64,000 nucleotides of DNA from RHLJ01 sp963974345 (GCA_963974345.1 CAXBBW010000019.1:1-64000), one strand, 5' to 3'; numbered from the stretch's first letter, positions 1 to 10,900 are shown. Translations and numbers: made by a program. Notes: generated from the sequence alone by a model not told the origin.

Positions 1-54
1 GGCGGAATGGGTGGCGGAATGCCAGGAATGGGAGGCATGGGCGGAATGATGTAA
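1..54 (+). CDS. groL: GroEL chaperonin, C-terminal tail (partial)
   Basis: Only the last 17 codons and the stop are inside the window. They read as a Gly-Gly-Met repeat tail (GGMGGGMPGMGGMGGMM), the hallmark flexible C-terminus of bacterial GroEL. In GroEL this tail projects into the folding cavity. The rest of the gene lies to the left of the window. A strong terminator follows 33 bases later. The call rests on the tail alone, but this tail is very characteristic. Confidence 0.88.
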   Translation, partial: GGMGGGMPGMGGMGGMM

Positions 55-87
55 TATCATCCCTCATAAACTTCTGAAAAGAATTAA

Positions 88-119
88 GCCCCGATCATTA
101 AGTTAGTCGGGGCTTTTTT
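88..119 (+). terminator. Rho-independent terminator of groL
   Basis: A 7-bp stem GCCCCGA / TCGGGGC closes a 12-base loop and is followed by six T. It lies just after the GroEL stop codon. A related but eroded sequence follows the PID-CTERM gene at 12046-12074. Confidence 0.9.
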
Positions 120-130
120 GTTGTATAGAG

Positions 131-3100
131 TCACACCGTTTTTTCTGATAAGTACTCTTTTGGCGAGATTCCGTAACGTTTTTTAAATGCTCGCGAAAAA
201 TGCGAAAGATGTTTGTAACCTACAGAATAAGCTGCTTCTGAAATAGTGAGGTTTTCATCTTCAATCAATTTCAAGGCTTCCTCAAGCCGGAGTTTATTTA
301 TGAGCTGGTTGATTGTTTCGTCGCTATCTTTTTTCCAATTTCGATAAAGAGTGGCACTACTCATAGCGAGTGCATCGGCAATTAACTCAACATTTAAATC
401 GGGATTACCCAAATGTCTTTTTATTATTTGAATAGTATTTTTTATGAGCGGGCTTTCATTAAGCACTGTTTTTTGTGAAGGAGTATCAATGCGTTGTTCA
501 CGTCTCAGGAGCACTTTTAGTTGAGTGAGCAGTAGCTTGTTTTTCACAGGCTTTGTTAGGTAAATATCCGCTCCGATATTCAACCCTTTCTGGATGTCAT
601 TCTCACTGTCTTTGGCGGAAAGAAAGATGAATGGAATATGTTTGTATGCATCTATTTTTCGTATTTCTCTCATCATTTCATATCCATTCATTTCAGGCAT
701 CATTACATCAGAAACAATAATATCCGGCTTATACTCTTTGAGCGATTCTAACCCCTCCCGACCGTTGGTAGCTACCTCTACACAATAATCTCTTTGAATA
801 AGAGACTGTAAATATGCGCGGAAGTCAGGGTTATCTTCTACCAACAATACTTTTGGAGCATCTACAGAAACTTCAGGTGCTTTTTCCAATTCCTGATTTG
901 TTAAGAGCTCTGTATTATCAGTATGTATTAGCGGTGTCCTTCCAGATGGTTCCGATAAAATAGTATGTTGTTCCGAAATATGATCGGTTCCAGTTCTAAG
1001 GCTGATTTTAAATTCAGTACCTGACCCCACTTTTGATTCAACTGAAATCTTTCCATTCATTTTGTCCACCATTCCTTTTACAATCGCAAGCCCAATACCT
1101 GTACCACCTGCTTTTGAGATACTGGAATCCCCTTGATAATAGGGATCAAAAATAAAGGGGAGATCGGACGTAGGTATTCCATTTCCTGTATCAGAAATAT
1201 GAATTTCTACCCGGCTTTCAACTTGCCGCATACGAATACTTATATGCCCACCCTCTGGTGTGAATTTTATCGCATTACCTAGTATGTTTGTACAGATGTG
1301 TTCCCAAGCACTAGTATCGACATACAATTTGGAGATACCCTCGGAATAATTTGACGTGAAAGAGATGTTTTTTTGGTGGAAAGAATGATCAAATTGGGAA
1401 GTAAAGTGCTTAGTTAATTCGGGAAGATCTACTTCTTCAAAGGTGAGGGATAACTGTCCGGAATTTAGTTTCGAAACATCCAATAGTTGGTTTACTAAAT
1501 CCTTTAACCGATTTGCACTTCTCATCATCATAGATAAAGGTGCTCGACTTTTGCTTACTTGAACAGAATCGTTTTCGAGCATTTCTTCGAGTGGACTAAG
1601 AATTAGCGAAAGTGGGGTTCTTAATTCGTGAGTAAAATTAGTGAAGAATTGTGACTTAGATTCATCAAGTTTTTTAATTAATTGGAGCGCCTCTTCCGTT
1701 TTCTCCTTTTCACTAACTAATTCCTTCGTTCGATTTGCAACTAGTTCCTCCAGCTTTTTCTCACGGTATCTCGATTGGAATAAAAGCACCTTATATCCCG
1801 AATAAAACAAACCAATTAATACAAAAATAGAAATAAAGATGAACCAATTAGTTTCATAGAAGTAAGGTTGCACGGTTATCAGAATAGAGGATGCAACGTA
1901 TTCTTCAGAACCATTTTTCCAACCTTTAACCGATAGCGTGTTTAAACCTGAAGGAAGGTTAGTAAATATAGCAACTCGGTCTGAATTGACCTCCTCCCAT
2001 GTTTCATTAATACCATCGAGCTTATACTTCAGTTTAAGGTTATGCGTTTCCGAAAAAGTTGGCAGCGTGAATTTTACCCGAATATTTCGCACATCTTTGC
2101 GAAGTGATATTTGATCTGTATTCAAGATACTTTGCACTGAGTCTTTAAAACTGATGGTTTCAAAGATTGGGGAAAGTGATGGTGAGTTGCTTTTTTTAAT
2201 ATGCCATTCAGGTTGGGTATATATAATCCCAGCTTGGTTTGGAAATAGTAGTTTACCGTCATCGGTTAGTAGGCCGGCTCCTTGTGTTCCACCGTTTCCT
2301 TCAATGTTAAGTAAGCCATCTTTATTGGTGAAATCCTCAATTATTAGTTCCTCTGAGTTGTTATCGAGAAACTTATTCAGGTGAGATTCCTTAACCCTCA
2401 TGATCCCACTATTCGAATTGATCCAAAAGTATCCGAAATCGTCTTCTATAATTTTATGCAAAGAATTATCGATAAGACCATCTTCTATACTAATAGTTTG
2501 GATATGTTCAACACTCCTGTCAATAGCGAAAACTACCCTGTTTAATCCTTTATCTTCGCTAACCACCCAAAGAGTATCTTTCGAAGTTTGATAAACATCC
2601 CGAATAATATTACTACTTAAACCATCATCAGTATTAATGAATTTAAATTGATTGGTTTCAGTAAGAATGGCTACTCCCTGGCCAAGTGTAGAAATTGCTA
2701 AATCTCCATTTCCTAACCCAGTGATACTTGAAATGCCGCCCAGAGTTTGCCCATCCACATCATTGAAAGGTTTAAATTCAGCACCATCATAAAGAAACAA
2801 ATTCTCATTTGTCCCAAGCCAGAATCTTTCTTTGGAGTCTTTGAAAAGTACATCAATCAAGGCATTATCTTTAATGAATGACTCATCTTTATACCACTGA
2901 TTATCTTTAAATTTCCAGAGGTTAAAATTACCGGCGTAAATAGTGTCGCTATTATCAACCATAATTGAACGGAAGAAGGGGTAATCAAAATCAGCTTGCT
3001 CCGATTTCCAGATAGTAAGCTCGTTACCTGTTATTTTGAAAATATTTCCCTCAAAGCTGGTTATCCAAATTTCATTGTTGAACTCGTCCATTCCGTAAAC

Positions 3101-4243
3101 ATTGGATAGTCCGGGATAGAATTCATTACCCAAAGTGATCATTTTTTTTTGGATGATTTGATAAATCCCATCACCATTGGTTGCAACCCAAACTGAACCT
3201 TCCCGATCAAGGGTTAGAAAAGAAATTTCCCTATTTGTTTGTAAGACCTCAAGTTCATCAATATAGACTCGATTTTGAAATTGGTAGGTAGTTGTATTCT
3301 CTAATTTGGTCCAAGTGTTATCCTCGAAATAACCCACTGACTCTGCCATAAATGGTGTGTTTTTAAACTCACCCAGAACCCGATTAAAAATCAAATATCC
3401 AATACTGGTATTTAGTAGTAATTCAGTTGTGCTTAGTTCTTTAGCGTCCCAAATCGTTACTTCTTTTGAATCTGAGATAGAATAAAGGGATTGGTTATTT
3501 TGAGAGTCAATAGAAAGGAGCTGATTTGTGTAACCTAACATCCAATAGGTACTGTCCTTGGTTACAATCATATTAAAAACCTGATCCATGGGCATTAAAA
3601 GATCATCTGAATTCAAGTGCTTTTTAACATCTTTCTTTTCCAAAGAATACCAGCCATCATCTAGAAGGAAATCAGTTCGTTCACCGATAAGATTGAAACT
3701 ATTTTGAGGGTCAATACGTGTTTCGGTAGCTGTGAATCTTTTTACAGGGTCATTAGCTCTTTTCTCCAGTAAACCCTCGTTGGTATCAAGTATAATCAGT
3801 CCTTTTGGTGTTACATTTGTTTTTAGGACCCTAACATTTTCAAATTCTGGATTCTCCTGAAGTCGGCTTATCTTATCTCCATCCAGGAAATAAAGATTGC
3901 CAATAGCATCAACGAAACATAATTCTTTTGATGGACCTTCTGATATCCAAAGAATTCGATTACTAACCATTTCAGGATGTGTACTTGTATTTAAAACTAC
4001 AAAACGATCCCCATCGAATCGTACGAGTCCGTCATTAGTAGCTATGTAAATAAAGCCATCAGTATGATGAACAATGTAATTTACTGAATTAACAGGTAGC
4101 CCGTCTTCAGTAGTGTAGTTTATTACCTGATATTTTTTTGAAATGCTTTCCCAATCAAAAGGTTTTGTGTCTATTTGAAAAGCAAAAATGAAAGAGGGAA
4201 AAAGTAAAATTAAGAGCAGTAAGACAGCCCGAATTGCCTGCAT
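131..4243 (-). CDS. Hybrid two-component sensor/regulator (HTCS) 1 with AraC output
   Basis: A 1370-residue one-protein two-component system. Seen in order: signal peptide (1-21), a sensor of Reg_prop-type propeller repeats (motifs such as TTEDGLP and IATNDGLVRFDG), a Y_Y_Y-like domain, one membrane helix near 797-820, HisKA with FTHELRTPL (His near 871), HATPase (N box NAIKFTPEGG, G boxes DTGNGIP and GGTGIGLA), a receiver (VEDN, phospho-acceptor in VSDVMMPEMNG near 1177, KP Lys), and a C-terminal AraC HTH ending ISPKEYL. In Bacteroidota such proteins sense periplasmic ligands, often glycan fragments, and activate a neighbouring gene set. No obvious target gene lies beside it: a two-CxxC gene and a decayed PID-CTERM gene are upstream, GroEL is downstream. 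The ligand is unknown. Confidence 0.9.
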   Translation of the reverse strand: MQAIRAVLLLLILLFPSFIFAFQIDTKPFDWESISKKYQVINYTTEDGLPVNSVNYIVHHTDGFIYIATNDGLVRFDGDRFVVLNTSTHPEMVSNRILWISEGPSKELCFVDAIGNLYFLDGDKISRLQENPEFENVRVLKTNVTPKGLIILDTNEGLLEKRANDPVKRFTATETRIDPQNSFNLIGERTDFLLDDGWYSLEKKDVKKHLNSDDLLMPMDQVFNMIVTKDSTYWMLGYTNQLLSIDSQNNQSLYSISDSKEVTIWDAKELSTTELLLNTSIGYLIFNRVLGEFKNTPFMAESVGYFEDNTWTKLENTTTYQFQNRVYIDELEVLQTNREISFLTLDREGSVWVATNGDGIYQIIQKKMITLGNEFYPGLSNVYGMDEFNNEIWITSFEGNIFKITGNELTIWKSEQADFDYPFFRSIMVDNSDTIYAGNFNLWKFKDNQWYKDESFIKDNALIDVLFKDSKERFWLGTNENLFLYDGAEFKPFNDVDGQTLGGISSITGLGNGDLAISTLGQGVAILTETNQFKFINTDDGLSSNIIRDVYQTSKDTLWVVSEDKGLNRVVFAIDRSVEHIQTISIEDGLIDNSLHKIIEDDFGYFWINSNSGIMRVKESHLNKFLDNNSEELIIEDFTNKDGLLNIEGNGGTQGAGLLTDDGKLLFPNQAGIIYTQPEWHIKKSNSPSLSPIFETISFKDSVQSILNTDQISLRKDVRNIRVKFTLPTFSETHNLKLKYKLDGINETWEEVNSDRVAIFTNLPSGLNTLSVKGWKNGSEEYVASSILITVQPYFYETNWFIFISIFVLIGLFYSGYKVLLFQSRYREKKLEELVANRTKELVSEKEKTEEALQLIKKLDESKSQFFTNFTHELRTPLSLILSPLEEMLENDSVQVSKSRAPLSMMMRSANRLKDLVNQLLDVSKLNSGQLSLTFEEVDLPELTKHFTSQFDHSFHQKNISFTSNYSEGISKLYVDTSAWEHICTNILGNAIKFTPEGGHISIRMRQVESRVEIHISDTGNGIPTSDLPFIFDPYYQGDSSISKAGGTGIGLAIVKGMVDKMNGKISVESKVGSGTEFKISLRTGTDHISEQHTILSEPSGRTPLIHTDNTELLTNQELEKAPEVSVDAPKVLLVEDNPDFRAYLQSLIQRDYCVEVATNGREGLESLKEYKPDIIVSDVMMPEMNGYEMMREIRKIDAYKHIPFIFLSAKDSENDIQKGLNIGADIYLTKPVKNKLLLTQLKVLLRREQRIDTPSQKTVLNESPLIKNTIQIIKRHLGNPDLNVELIADALAMSSATLYRNWKKDSDETINQLINKLRLEEALKLIEDENLTISEAAYSVGYKHLSHFSRAFKKRYGISPKEYLSEKTV

Positions 4244-4434
4244 AAAACTAATTTGAGAGAATATGATAAATAATTGAGGGAAAAGTATAAGTGAAAATAG
4301 ACTTTATATAAGTATTCTAGAAGTAGAATAAATTAATAAAAGAATACGTCCTGGTGAGACCGTAAAATGTGAGTGAGAAGTAGTTCTTCTCTTGAACAAG
4401 ATGGCTTTTTCTAGGGTACAATTAAGCCTATTAC

Positions 4435-4698
4435 ATGTCAAATAAAAGACTGAATCAATACGGAATAAAGATCAATAAAACAGAGGTTCCAATTTGTGAC
4501 TTTTGTCATGTTGAGGAAGGCAAGAAGCATAAATTTAGCCAACCTCCGATAACATTAACAAGGATTGATGTACTTGGTACAAAAAAAAATGCATGCCAGT
4601 CTTGTGCTCAAAGATATAAAGAGATATTAATTGAGAAAAAGACTCTAATGGATGTGTATACGAAGTTTAAGCTTGGTGAAATTACTAAACGATTTTAG
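4435..4698 (+). CDS. Small two-CxxC (zinc-ribbon-like) protein, function unknown
   Basis: An 87-residue soluble, lysine-rich protein with no signal peptide. CDFC (residues 22-25) and CQSC (54-57) are spaced like a four-cysteine zinc knuckle. A run near 35-50 (PPITLTRIDVLG) separates them. I do not recognise the family. The spacing and basic character would fit a nucleic-acid-binding or regulatory zinc ribbon, but that is inference. It is divergent from HTCS 1 and sits upstream of a decayed PID-CTERM gene. No convincing ribosome-binding site precedes the ATG. Bacteroidota-type genes often lack one, so this is not strong evidence against it. Confidence 0.6.
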   Translation: MSNKRLNQYGIKINKTEVPICDFCHVEEGKKHKFSQPPITLTRIDVLGTKKNACQSCAQRYKEILIEKKTLMDVYTKFKLGEITKRF

Positions 4699-4775
4699 AT
4701 ACCGATCAAGTTGTCTCCTTCACAGTATTATTCGTTTTTATAAAAGGCATATATGTCTTTTACAAAGGAATAAAT

Positions 4776-4970
4776 GTGGCTCAAATATTATACCTAGGTT
4801 TCCTGTTGGTTAATTTTACAATATTAGTGGCCCCTATAGCTCCAGGGCTTTCCAAGCGAACCTGCTGCTGCTCCATTTATGACTGACTTGAGTTACTAGC
4901 TGCTGTCGGTGGGGCTTATGCTTTTAAAAAGCTACGGGATAAGAAAAAAGGGGACAAAGAGTTGGAGTGA
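4776..4970 (+). pseudogene. Decayed PID-CTERM mini-protein gene
   Basis: A broken copy of the gene at 11775-11975. A GTG start at 4776 with AAAGGA upstream opens a hydrophobic signal-like peptide (LGFLLVNFTILVAPIAPGL) that runs into a stop. The 3' part, 4893-4970, is in another frame and encodes LLAAVGGAYAFKKLRDKKK followed by GDKELE. It matches 11898-11975 at 74 of 78 bases by my count. The middle (PSQAPIDGG region) is scrambled by small indels, so the reading frame is broken. The high identity of the tail suggests recent duplication or recombination with the downstream copy. No large secreted-protein gene precedes this copy, unlike the two intact ones. Confidence 0.8.
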
Positions 4971-5051
4971 TGTAAAATCATTTCCCTTATATCTAGGAAA
5001 GGTTTCAATACCTTCAATTTTGTAGGGGCCTTTTGTTTGGCATAAATATTA

Positions 5052-7748
5052 CTAGGTAGTTAAATAATCAGTCGGGTTTTTACCAAACCGTTGCTGGTAT
5101 TGCTTGCTAAAGTAACTCGGAGTTGTAAACCCAATTTCGAATGAGAGTTCACTAACTGTTTTTACCGATTGGTGTTCCAGTAGCTGCCGGGCTTTTTGTA
5201 ATCGAATTTCTTTAACAAACGCGCCAGCTGAAAGTCCCGTTGCTCTTTTTATTTCACGATAGAGAGTACTACGGCTCATGGCAACTTCATTTGCAAGTTC
5301 TTCTAAATTAAATGAACTATTTGTTATTCGTTCTTCTACTAGTTGCGCGACTTTTTTTATAAAAACATCATTTACAGGTTCAATGTGTTCTTCCGATAGC
5401 CTAATTTGAATTTCTTTCCGGCCAGCCTGAAAACTCAGAAGGTTTTGAACACGGCAAATTAATTCTTCCGGATTGAAAGGTTTCACCAGGTAATCATTTA
5501 TACCAAGGCGGAATGCCTCAAGCTTGCCTTCAACATCAGACCGCGCAGATAAAAATATGGTTGGAGTTTGATCAAATTTCTTTTGTGCTCTAAGTTCTTT
5601 TAAAAAAGTTATGCCGTCCATTTCAGGCATCATAATATCACTAATGATCAGATTTGGAGATTTTACCTTCAACAATTCCAGCGCTGCTTTACCATGCACT
5701 GCATGATCTGTTATAAAACCATAGTTATTCAATATAGAACTTATGTACTGAGCCATATCGGCATTATCTTCTACTAAAAGGATAGAGTTTTTTACTGAGT
5801 CGGTATTAACTAACAGAGGGGAATCAAGTTCTTTAGTATCTAATGGATGATATTTGTAAGAATCTACATGTACATTTTTGGTAACAGGAAATGTAAGTTT
5901 GAACTCTGTACCTTGACCTTCTTTGCTTTCTACAGTAATTGTGCCATTGTGTAGTTCTATATATTCTTTGGTTATTGCGAGACCTACTCCCAAGCCTTCT
6001 TTGTATTCTTCTTCTAAATGTGCACTTGTATGATAACGGTCAAATATATGAGGAAGTTTTTCTTTCGAAATTCCTTTTCCAGTATCAGAAATGATAATTT
6101 CTACATTAGCATTTATTTCTTGAAGTTGAACGGAGATGGTTCCTCCTTCGGGAGTAAATTTTATTGCGTTTGAAATCAGATTTGTAATGATTTTCTCAAA
6201 TTTGTCTTCATCAAGCTTTGCAGCAATAGATTGCTTTGAGAGGTCTGTTTTAATTGTGTGCCCTTTACTTTTTATAAGGCTTTCAAAAGCCTGGACTATC
6301 ATAGTAAGCTTCCCTGAGATATCCATTTCGATACCACGGAATGTCAGTTGATCGGTTTCTAGTCGGTTTAGCTCAATGATTTGTTCAACTAGTTGTTTAA
6401 GGCGGTTTGAATTTCTTAAAGAAAGCTGCAGCTGTTCTTTTTCTTGTTCATCCAGACTTTGTTTCTGAAGAAGTTGCTGTAAAGGTCCTGCAATTAGTGT
6501 AATCGGTGTGCGAAGCTCATGTGAGATATCCTGAAACAGTCGTGAACGAAACTTCTGCATATGTTCTAATTCTTCACTCTGTATTCTCAGTAATTCATTT
6601 TTTTCCTGAAGCTTAAAAGTTCGTTTCGCTACTTTTTGCTCCAATCCTTCGGTATACTCTTTAAGTGTATTGTTTGCTTTTTTCAGGTTTGAAGTCATTG
6701 AGTTGAAATGTTCGGTTACAACTCCAAACTCATCCTGATTCCATACTGGTATTTCAATATTCAGATTTCCTTTATTTACTTCATCAACACCTTTTAACAA
6801 TCTTCTTAGAGGAAGTAAGACACTTCTGCTAAAGAACATCGGGAACATAGTAAGGACTACCGCTGACGAGCCAAAAAGAAACCATACATAGGGTAAAACT
6901 TGGCTATGAATTTCCTGACGTGTTACAAATGAAATGTTTTCTCCACTTTGGAACTCATAATCTGGGAGTATAAGGAAGCCCTGTAATCCAATTATGGTAA
7001 CAAACAGAACAAGTGATATTCCTACAAGCTTTACAATAACTGTTGTATGATTCGTCAGGTAATTAACAGACGAAGCTGTAAGCATACAAAACACGGTCAA
7101 GTTCAAAATAAAAAAGGAAACGGTAAATAAGGCATGTCCGATTAGTTCCAAAGCCCTTAAAGCCGGGGTTATGGAAATGATAATAGCGAGAATAGTAATT
7201 ATGAAGAAGGATTTAAGAGCGAGGGCTTCTGTTTCTTTTTTAGGGCCTTTTTCCAACGTAATCCGGTATTTTCTAAAAAACACAACTGCCGACCAGCATA
7301 TCAAAAACAACGGGTACGGAAGCAACGCTTGAATTACTGTATAGTCTCCGTAGCCAATTTTAAACATCTGATAAACGGTGTATAGCACAGCGGGAATTGT
7401 AAAACAGGTAACTAAAAAAGTAGCTCTGCGATGTTCTTTTGTAAAAAGGTTTTCCTTGAAGTGGTAAGCAAATTGCAGATAGCAATAGGTAAATGCTATA
7501 CTGCACAGATATTGTAATGGCAAACTAAACAGAGCCCAATCAGTTAGAAAAATTTCTCCAAGGAGGGCAAATATATCGAGAAGGGTATAACCAATTAAAT
7601 AACCTAAAAACCATTTTACAGGTTTTGTTTTCTTAAAAAAAATAAATATGTATCCGGTTACCACAATGGCTAGTAAGCACTTAGCCAGCATCGGAATGGA
7701 TTCCGGAGTCAAATACCAATAACTCATCATCAAATTCTCTAATAACAA
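5052..7748 (-). CDS. Hybrid histidine kinase/response regulator (HTCS) 2, polytopic sensor, AraC output
   Basis: An 898-residue hybrid regulator. Unlike the other two in the window, its sensor is an integral membrane unit: about eight hydrophobic helices in residues 10-300, including two flanking a short extracytoplasmic loop near 265-290. Then come HAMP (about 305-360), a coiled coil, HisKA (FQDISHELRTPI, His near 410), HATPase (NAIKFTPEGG, DTGKGIS, GLGVGLA), a receiver (VEDN, Asp in ISDIMMPEMDG near 705, VKPF) and an AraC HTH ending FGKNPTDYL. It is transcribed divergently from the GLUG-repeat surface protein gene at 7987. The shared 238-bp intergenic stretch holds a paired direct repeat that could be its operator. 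The signal sensed is unknown and may be a membrane-borne or small diffusible cue. Confidence 0.9.
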   Translation of the reverse strand: MLLENLMMSYWYLTPESIPMLAKCLLAIVVTGYIFIFFKKTKPVKWFLGYLIGYTLLDIFALLGEIFLTDWALFSLPLQYLCSIAFTYCYLQFAYHFKENLFTKEHRRATFLVTCFTIPAVLYTVYQMFKIGYGDYTVIQALLPYPLFLICWSAVVFFRKYRITLEKGPKKETEALALKSFFIITILAIIISITPALRALELIGHALFTVSFFILNLTVFCMLTASSVNYLTNHTTVIVKLVGISLVLFVTIIGLQGFLILPDYEFQSGENISFVTRQEIHSQVLPYVWFLFGSSAVVLTMFPMFFSRSVLLPLRRLLKGVDEVNKGNLNIEIPVWNQDEFGVVTEHFNSMTSNLKKANNTLKEYTEGLEQKVAKRTFKLQEKNELLRIQSEELEHMQKFRSRLFQDISHELRTPITLIAGPLQQLLQKQSLDEQEKEQLQLSLRNSNRLKQLVEQIIELNRLETDQLTFRGIEMDISGKLTMIVQAFESLIKSKGHTIKTDLSKQSIAAKLDEDKFEKIITNLISNAIKFTPEGGTISVQLQEINANVEIIISDTGKGISKEKLPHIFDRYHTSAHLEEEYKEGLGVGLAITKEYIELHNGTITVESKEGQGTEFKLTFPVTKNVHVDSYKYHPLDTKELDSPLLVNTDSVKNSILLVEDNADMAQYISSILNNYGFITDHAVHGKAALELLKVKSPNLIISDIMMPEMDGITFLKELRAQKKFDQTPTIFLSARSDVEGKLEAFRLGINDYLVKPFNPEELICRVQNLLSFQAGRKEIQIRLSEEHIEPVNDVFIKKVAQLVEERITNSSFNLEELANEVAMSRSTLYREIKRATGLSAGAFVKEIRLQKARQLLEHQSVKTVSELSFEIGFTTPSYFSKQYQQRFGKNPTDYLTT

Positions 7749-7898
7749 TACATAGTCATATATATTTCAGATCATTTGAAAACTATTATTTTTTTAAAAG
7801 AATGACTGTTATAAAAAGATAATATCTGAAATTCTTAGGTATTCGATTCAATATATCGAACGACAAACAATCAACTTTCGAGTAATCAAGAGTAACTT

Positions 7899-7932
7899 TG
7901 ATACATTTGTTCATTTTTTTGACACGTTTGTT
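7899..7932 (+). promoter_or_regulatory. Paired direct repeat, putative activator operator (giant gene A)
   Basis: TGATACATTTGTT (7899) and TGACACGTTTGTT (7920) match at 11 of 13 bases and are exactly 21 bp apart, two helical turns. AraC-type proteins commonly bind such same-face tandem sites. A related pair with identical spacing lies before the second giant gene at 26437. The likely binder is the AraC domain of HTCS 2 or HTCS 3; this is inference. Confidence 0.6.
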
Positions 7933-7946
7933 AAACAACTCAAAAT

Positions 7947-7955
7947 TATGTTTTG
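7947..7955 (+). promoter_or_regulatory. Putative -7 promoter box of giant gene A
   Basis: TATGTTTTG resembles the Bacteroidota -7 consensus TAnnTTTG, with one extra T. It begins 27 bp after the start of the second operator repeat, the same offset as at the other giant gene. It lies 32 bp before the ATG. Confidence 0.5.
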
Positions 7956-7986
7956 GATGAAATATTAACTCATTCAGAATTTAAAA

Positions 7987-10900
7987 ATGAATCGAAATCA
8001 GATTGTTTTTATTGGTGCAGGATTTATTAGACACTTTTATATAGTGGCTTTTTTAACTACGGGTTCCTTTCTTCCAATGTTAGCACAGGCACAATTTGCA
8101 GGAGGAATAGGTACAGAAGGAGATCCGTATCAAATAAGTACATCTGTACAGCTTGATAGTGCCAGAAATTATCCGTCGTCTTACTTTGTACTCACCGCAA
8201 ATATAGATATGGATGTGGCACCATATAATACGGGCAGTGGCTGGACTCCTCTTGGGAGCGGATTTGGGACACAATTTTCTGGTTCAATTGATGGAGATGG
8301 CCATACCATTTCCAACTTATATATAAACGCAGGTTCCAGTTTCGAAATGAGTCTGATTGGGTATTTGAATGGCGGAACCATTCAGGATCTTTCTTTGGAG
8401 GACGTAGACATTATTGGATCTGGCAATACCGGTGCGCTGGTTGGATACAACGATGGTGGTTCAATATTGAGATGCAGTGCAACCGGAACGGTTAGTGGTG
8501 GTCAGGATACTGGTGGACTAGTTGGAGTAAATAACAACGGGTATATCTCAGAAAGCTATGCAATTGTGGATGTGAATGGAAACTTTAACCAGAATATAGG
8601 TGGGTTAGTTGGGTACCATAACAGTGGTAAAATTGAGAATAGTTATGCGTTGGGGGATGTGACCAATGGTGGTTCGACAGGAGCATTATTTGGGCTTGCT
8701 GATGATTCAGTAAAAACAAGTTATGGGGGAGGAAATGTAACAGGTATGTTCGATGTGTTTGGGCTTGGCACTTCATTTGGTTCCTCGGTAGTAAAAAGTT
8801 ATTACGACCTACTGGGAACAGGTCAGTCTTCCGGGCCGGGAATAGGATTATCCGGACTGGAAATTATTGATGAGGATACCTACACCGACTGGGATTTTTC
8901 TACCATTTGGTCTATCTCGGGCGGGCAGTATCCGACATTAATAAATAATCCACGTTCAGAATCATTTAGTCCCAATCTTTTTGCTGGTGGTGAGGGTACC
9001 AGCGCCAATCCGTATCAGATTGTGAGTGTTGATCAGTTAAATGTACTTCACGATTCATTAAATAATGATTTCAAACTAACTGCAAATCTTGACTTGAGCA
9101 TGGCCACTGGAGATGTTTCCGGCGACTATTGGAACAGCGGATCTGGTTGGGAGCCTATTGGAACAACGAGTACCCCTTTTGATGGTAGTTTTGACGGAAA
9201 TGGATTTAGTATCTCAGGATTGTACATCGAACGTTCCGGAACCGATAATGTCGGTTTATTCGGAGCAATAGATTCAGATGGTGTAATTGAAAATCTGGAA
9301 TTAACTGATGTTGATATAACTGGCAATGATTATGTCGGAGCAGTGGCTGGACGAAGTGCCGGGCAAATTGAAGATCCGGAATTGTCCAATATTGAAATCA
9401 ATGGAAATGACTATGTTGGTGGAGTAGCTGGATTAAACACAGGTGTTATTAAAAATGGTCAGGCCACTGTTATAGTGAATGGCAATGATATTATTGGTGG
9501 CGTAACAGGTATAAATCAGGATTCCCTCTATAGCATGAATCTGGATGTTACCATAACCGGAGTTACGGATTTGGGTGGGGCCACCGGGAAAAATACGGGT
9601 ACCATCGAAAAACTGACTGTTACGAGTACAATCACAACCCATCAGGGAGATGAGGGTTCTTTTAGAGTTGCTGGTTTAGTTGGAGAAAATTCGGGTGCTA
9701 TTTCCAAAAGTTACATAAACACAAAAATTTCTACTTCAGCAACTGATGCGGGAACCTTTGCTGGAATCGCCGGATCAAATGACTCAGGTAGCATTAGTGA
9801 AGTTTTCGCATTTGTCGACATTACAGGTAAGACAGGTGTTGCTGGAATGGTAGGGTCACTTACTAATGGCTCAATCGAAAATGTGTATGTGATGGGGGAA
9901 ATAACGGGAACCTTTGGAACCTCAGGTGTAATAGGAGGAGGTTTTGAAGCAACAGTAACAAAAAGCTATACTACAGTTAATATATTAGATGATACTGAAT
10001 CTGGTGGGTATTCCAGTTTTTCGAATAATACAGGATCGCAAGTTTACTGGAATCCTACCTTAATGGGAATAGATACCACGACAACGGGATCTGAGCCATT
10101 GGTTAAGAGATTAACGAATACACAAATGCTGGATTCAGCCAGTTATGCAGGTTTCGATTTTGATGAAGTATGGGATATTTACCAAGGTTCCAGCTTCCCT
10201 TTTTTACGGGCAATTGGAGCTCCGCATATTATTAGTGGAGCCATAATAACTGGCAACAATGGCTGGAGAATGTTAAGTGTTCCATTCGACAGCATCACTT
10301 ATGCAGACCTGCTTGATGATTGGTGGACCCAGGGGGTGGCAGGAGCAGATACTACAGGAGGCTCTCCTAATATTTATACCTGGAATGAAACGACACAAAG
10401 TTTTGAAGCTCTTTCTGATCTTGACACGAATGCCGAAAAAGGAGAAGGCTTTATCGTATATGTGTATTCTGATGAAGATGCAGATGGTATTAGCGAGGGT
10501 TTTCCTAAATCTATTGTAAATCAACAGCAAACGGATTCTTCCAATATCACATTGAACCTATCCTATACCGATGACGGAGATGAGTTCACCAATGATGATG
10601 GATGGAATATGATAGGCTCTTCTTTTGAATTCCCAATAGATTGGGATGCCGCTTCAGGATGGGGGAAAACGAATCTCGATAATACCATTTATGTATGGAG
10701 TGATTCAGCAAACAGCGGTGAAGGCGATTATCTGACTTGGAATGGTTCATCGGGTACACTCGGAAATGGAAATATTACCCCGTGGCAGGGATTCTGGGTG
10801 AAAGCAAATGCCACTTCACCTTCTTTAACAATTACGAATGAAACAAAAGGAGAAGGAGCAGTTTTTCTGAAAAAAGCCGCCACACGAAATTTGGAATTAG

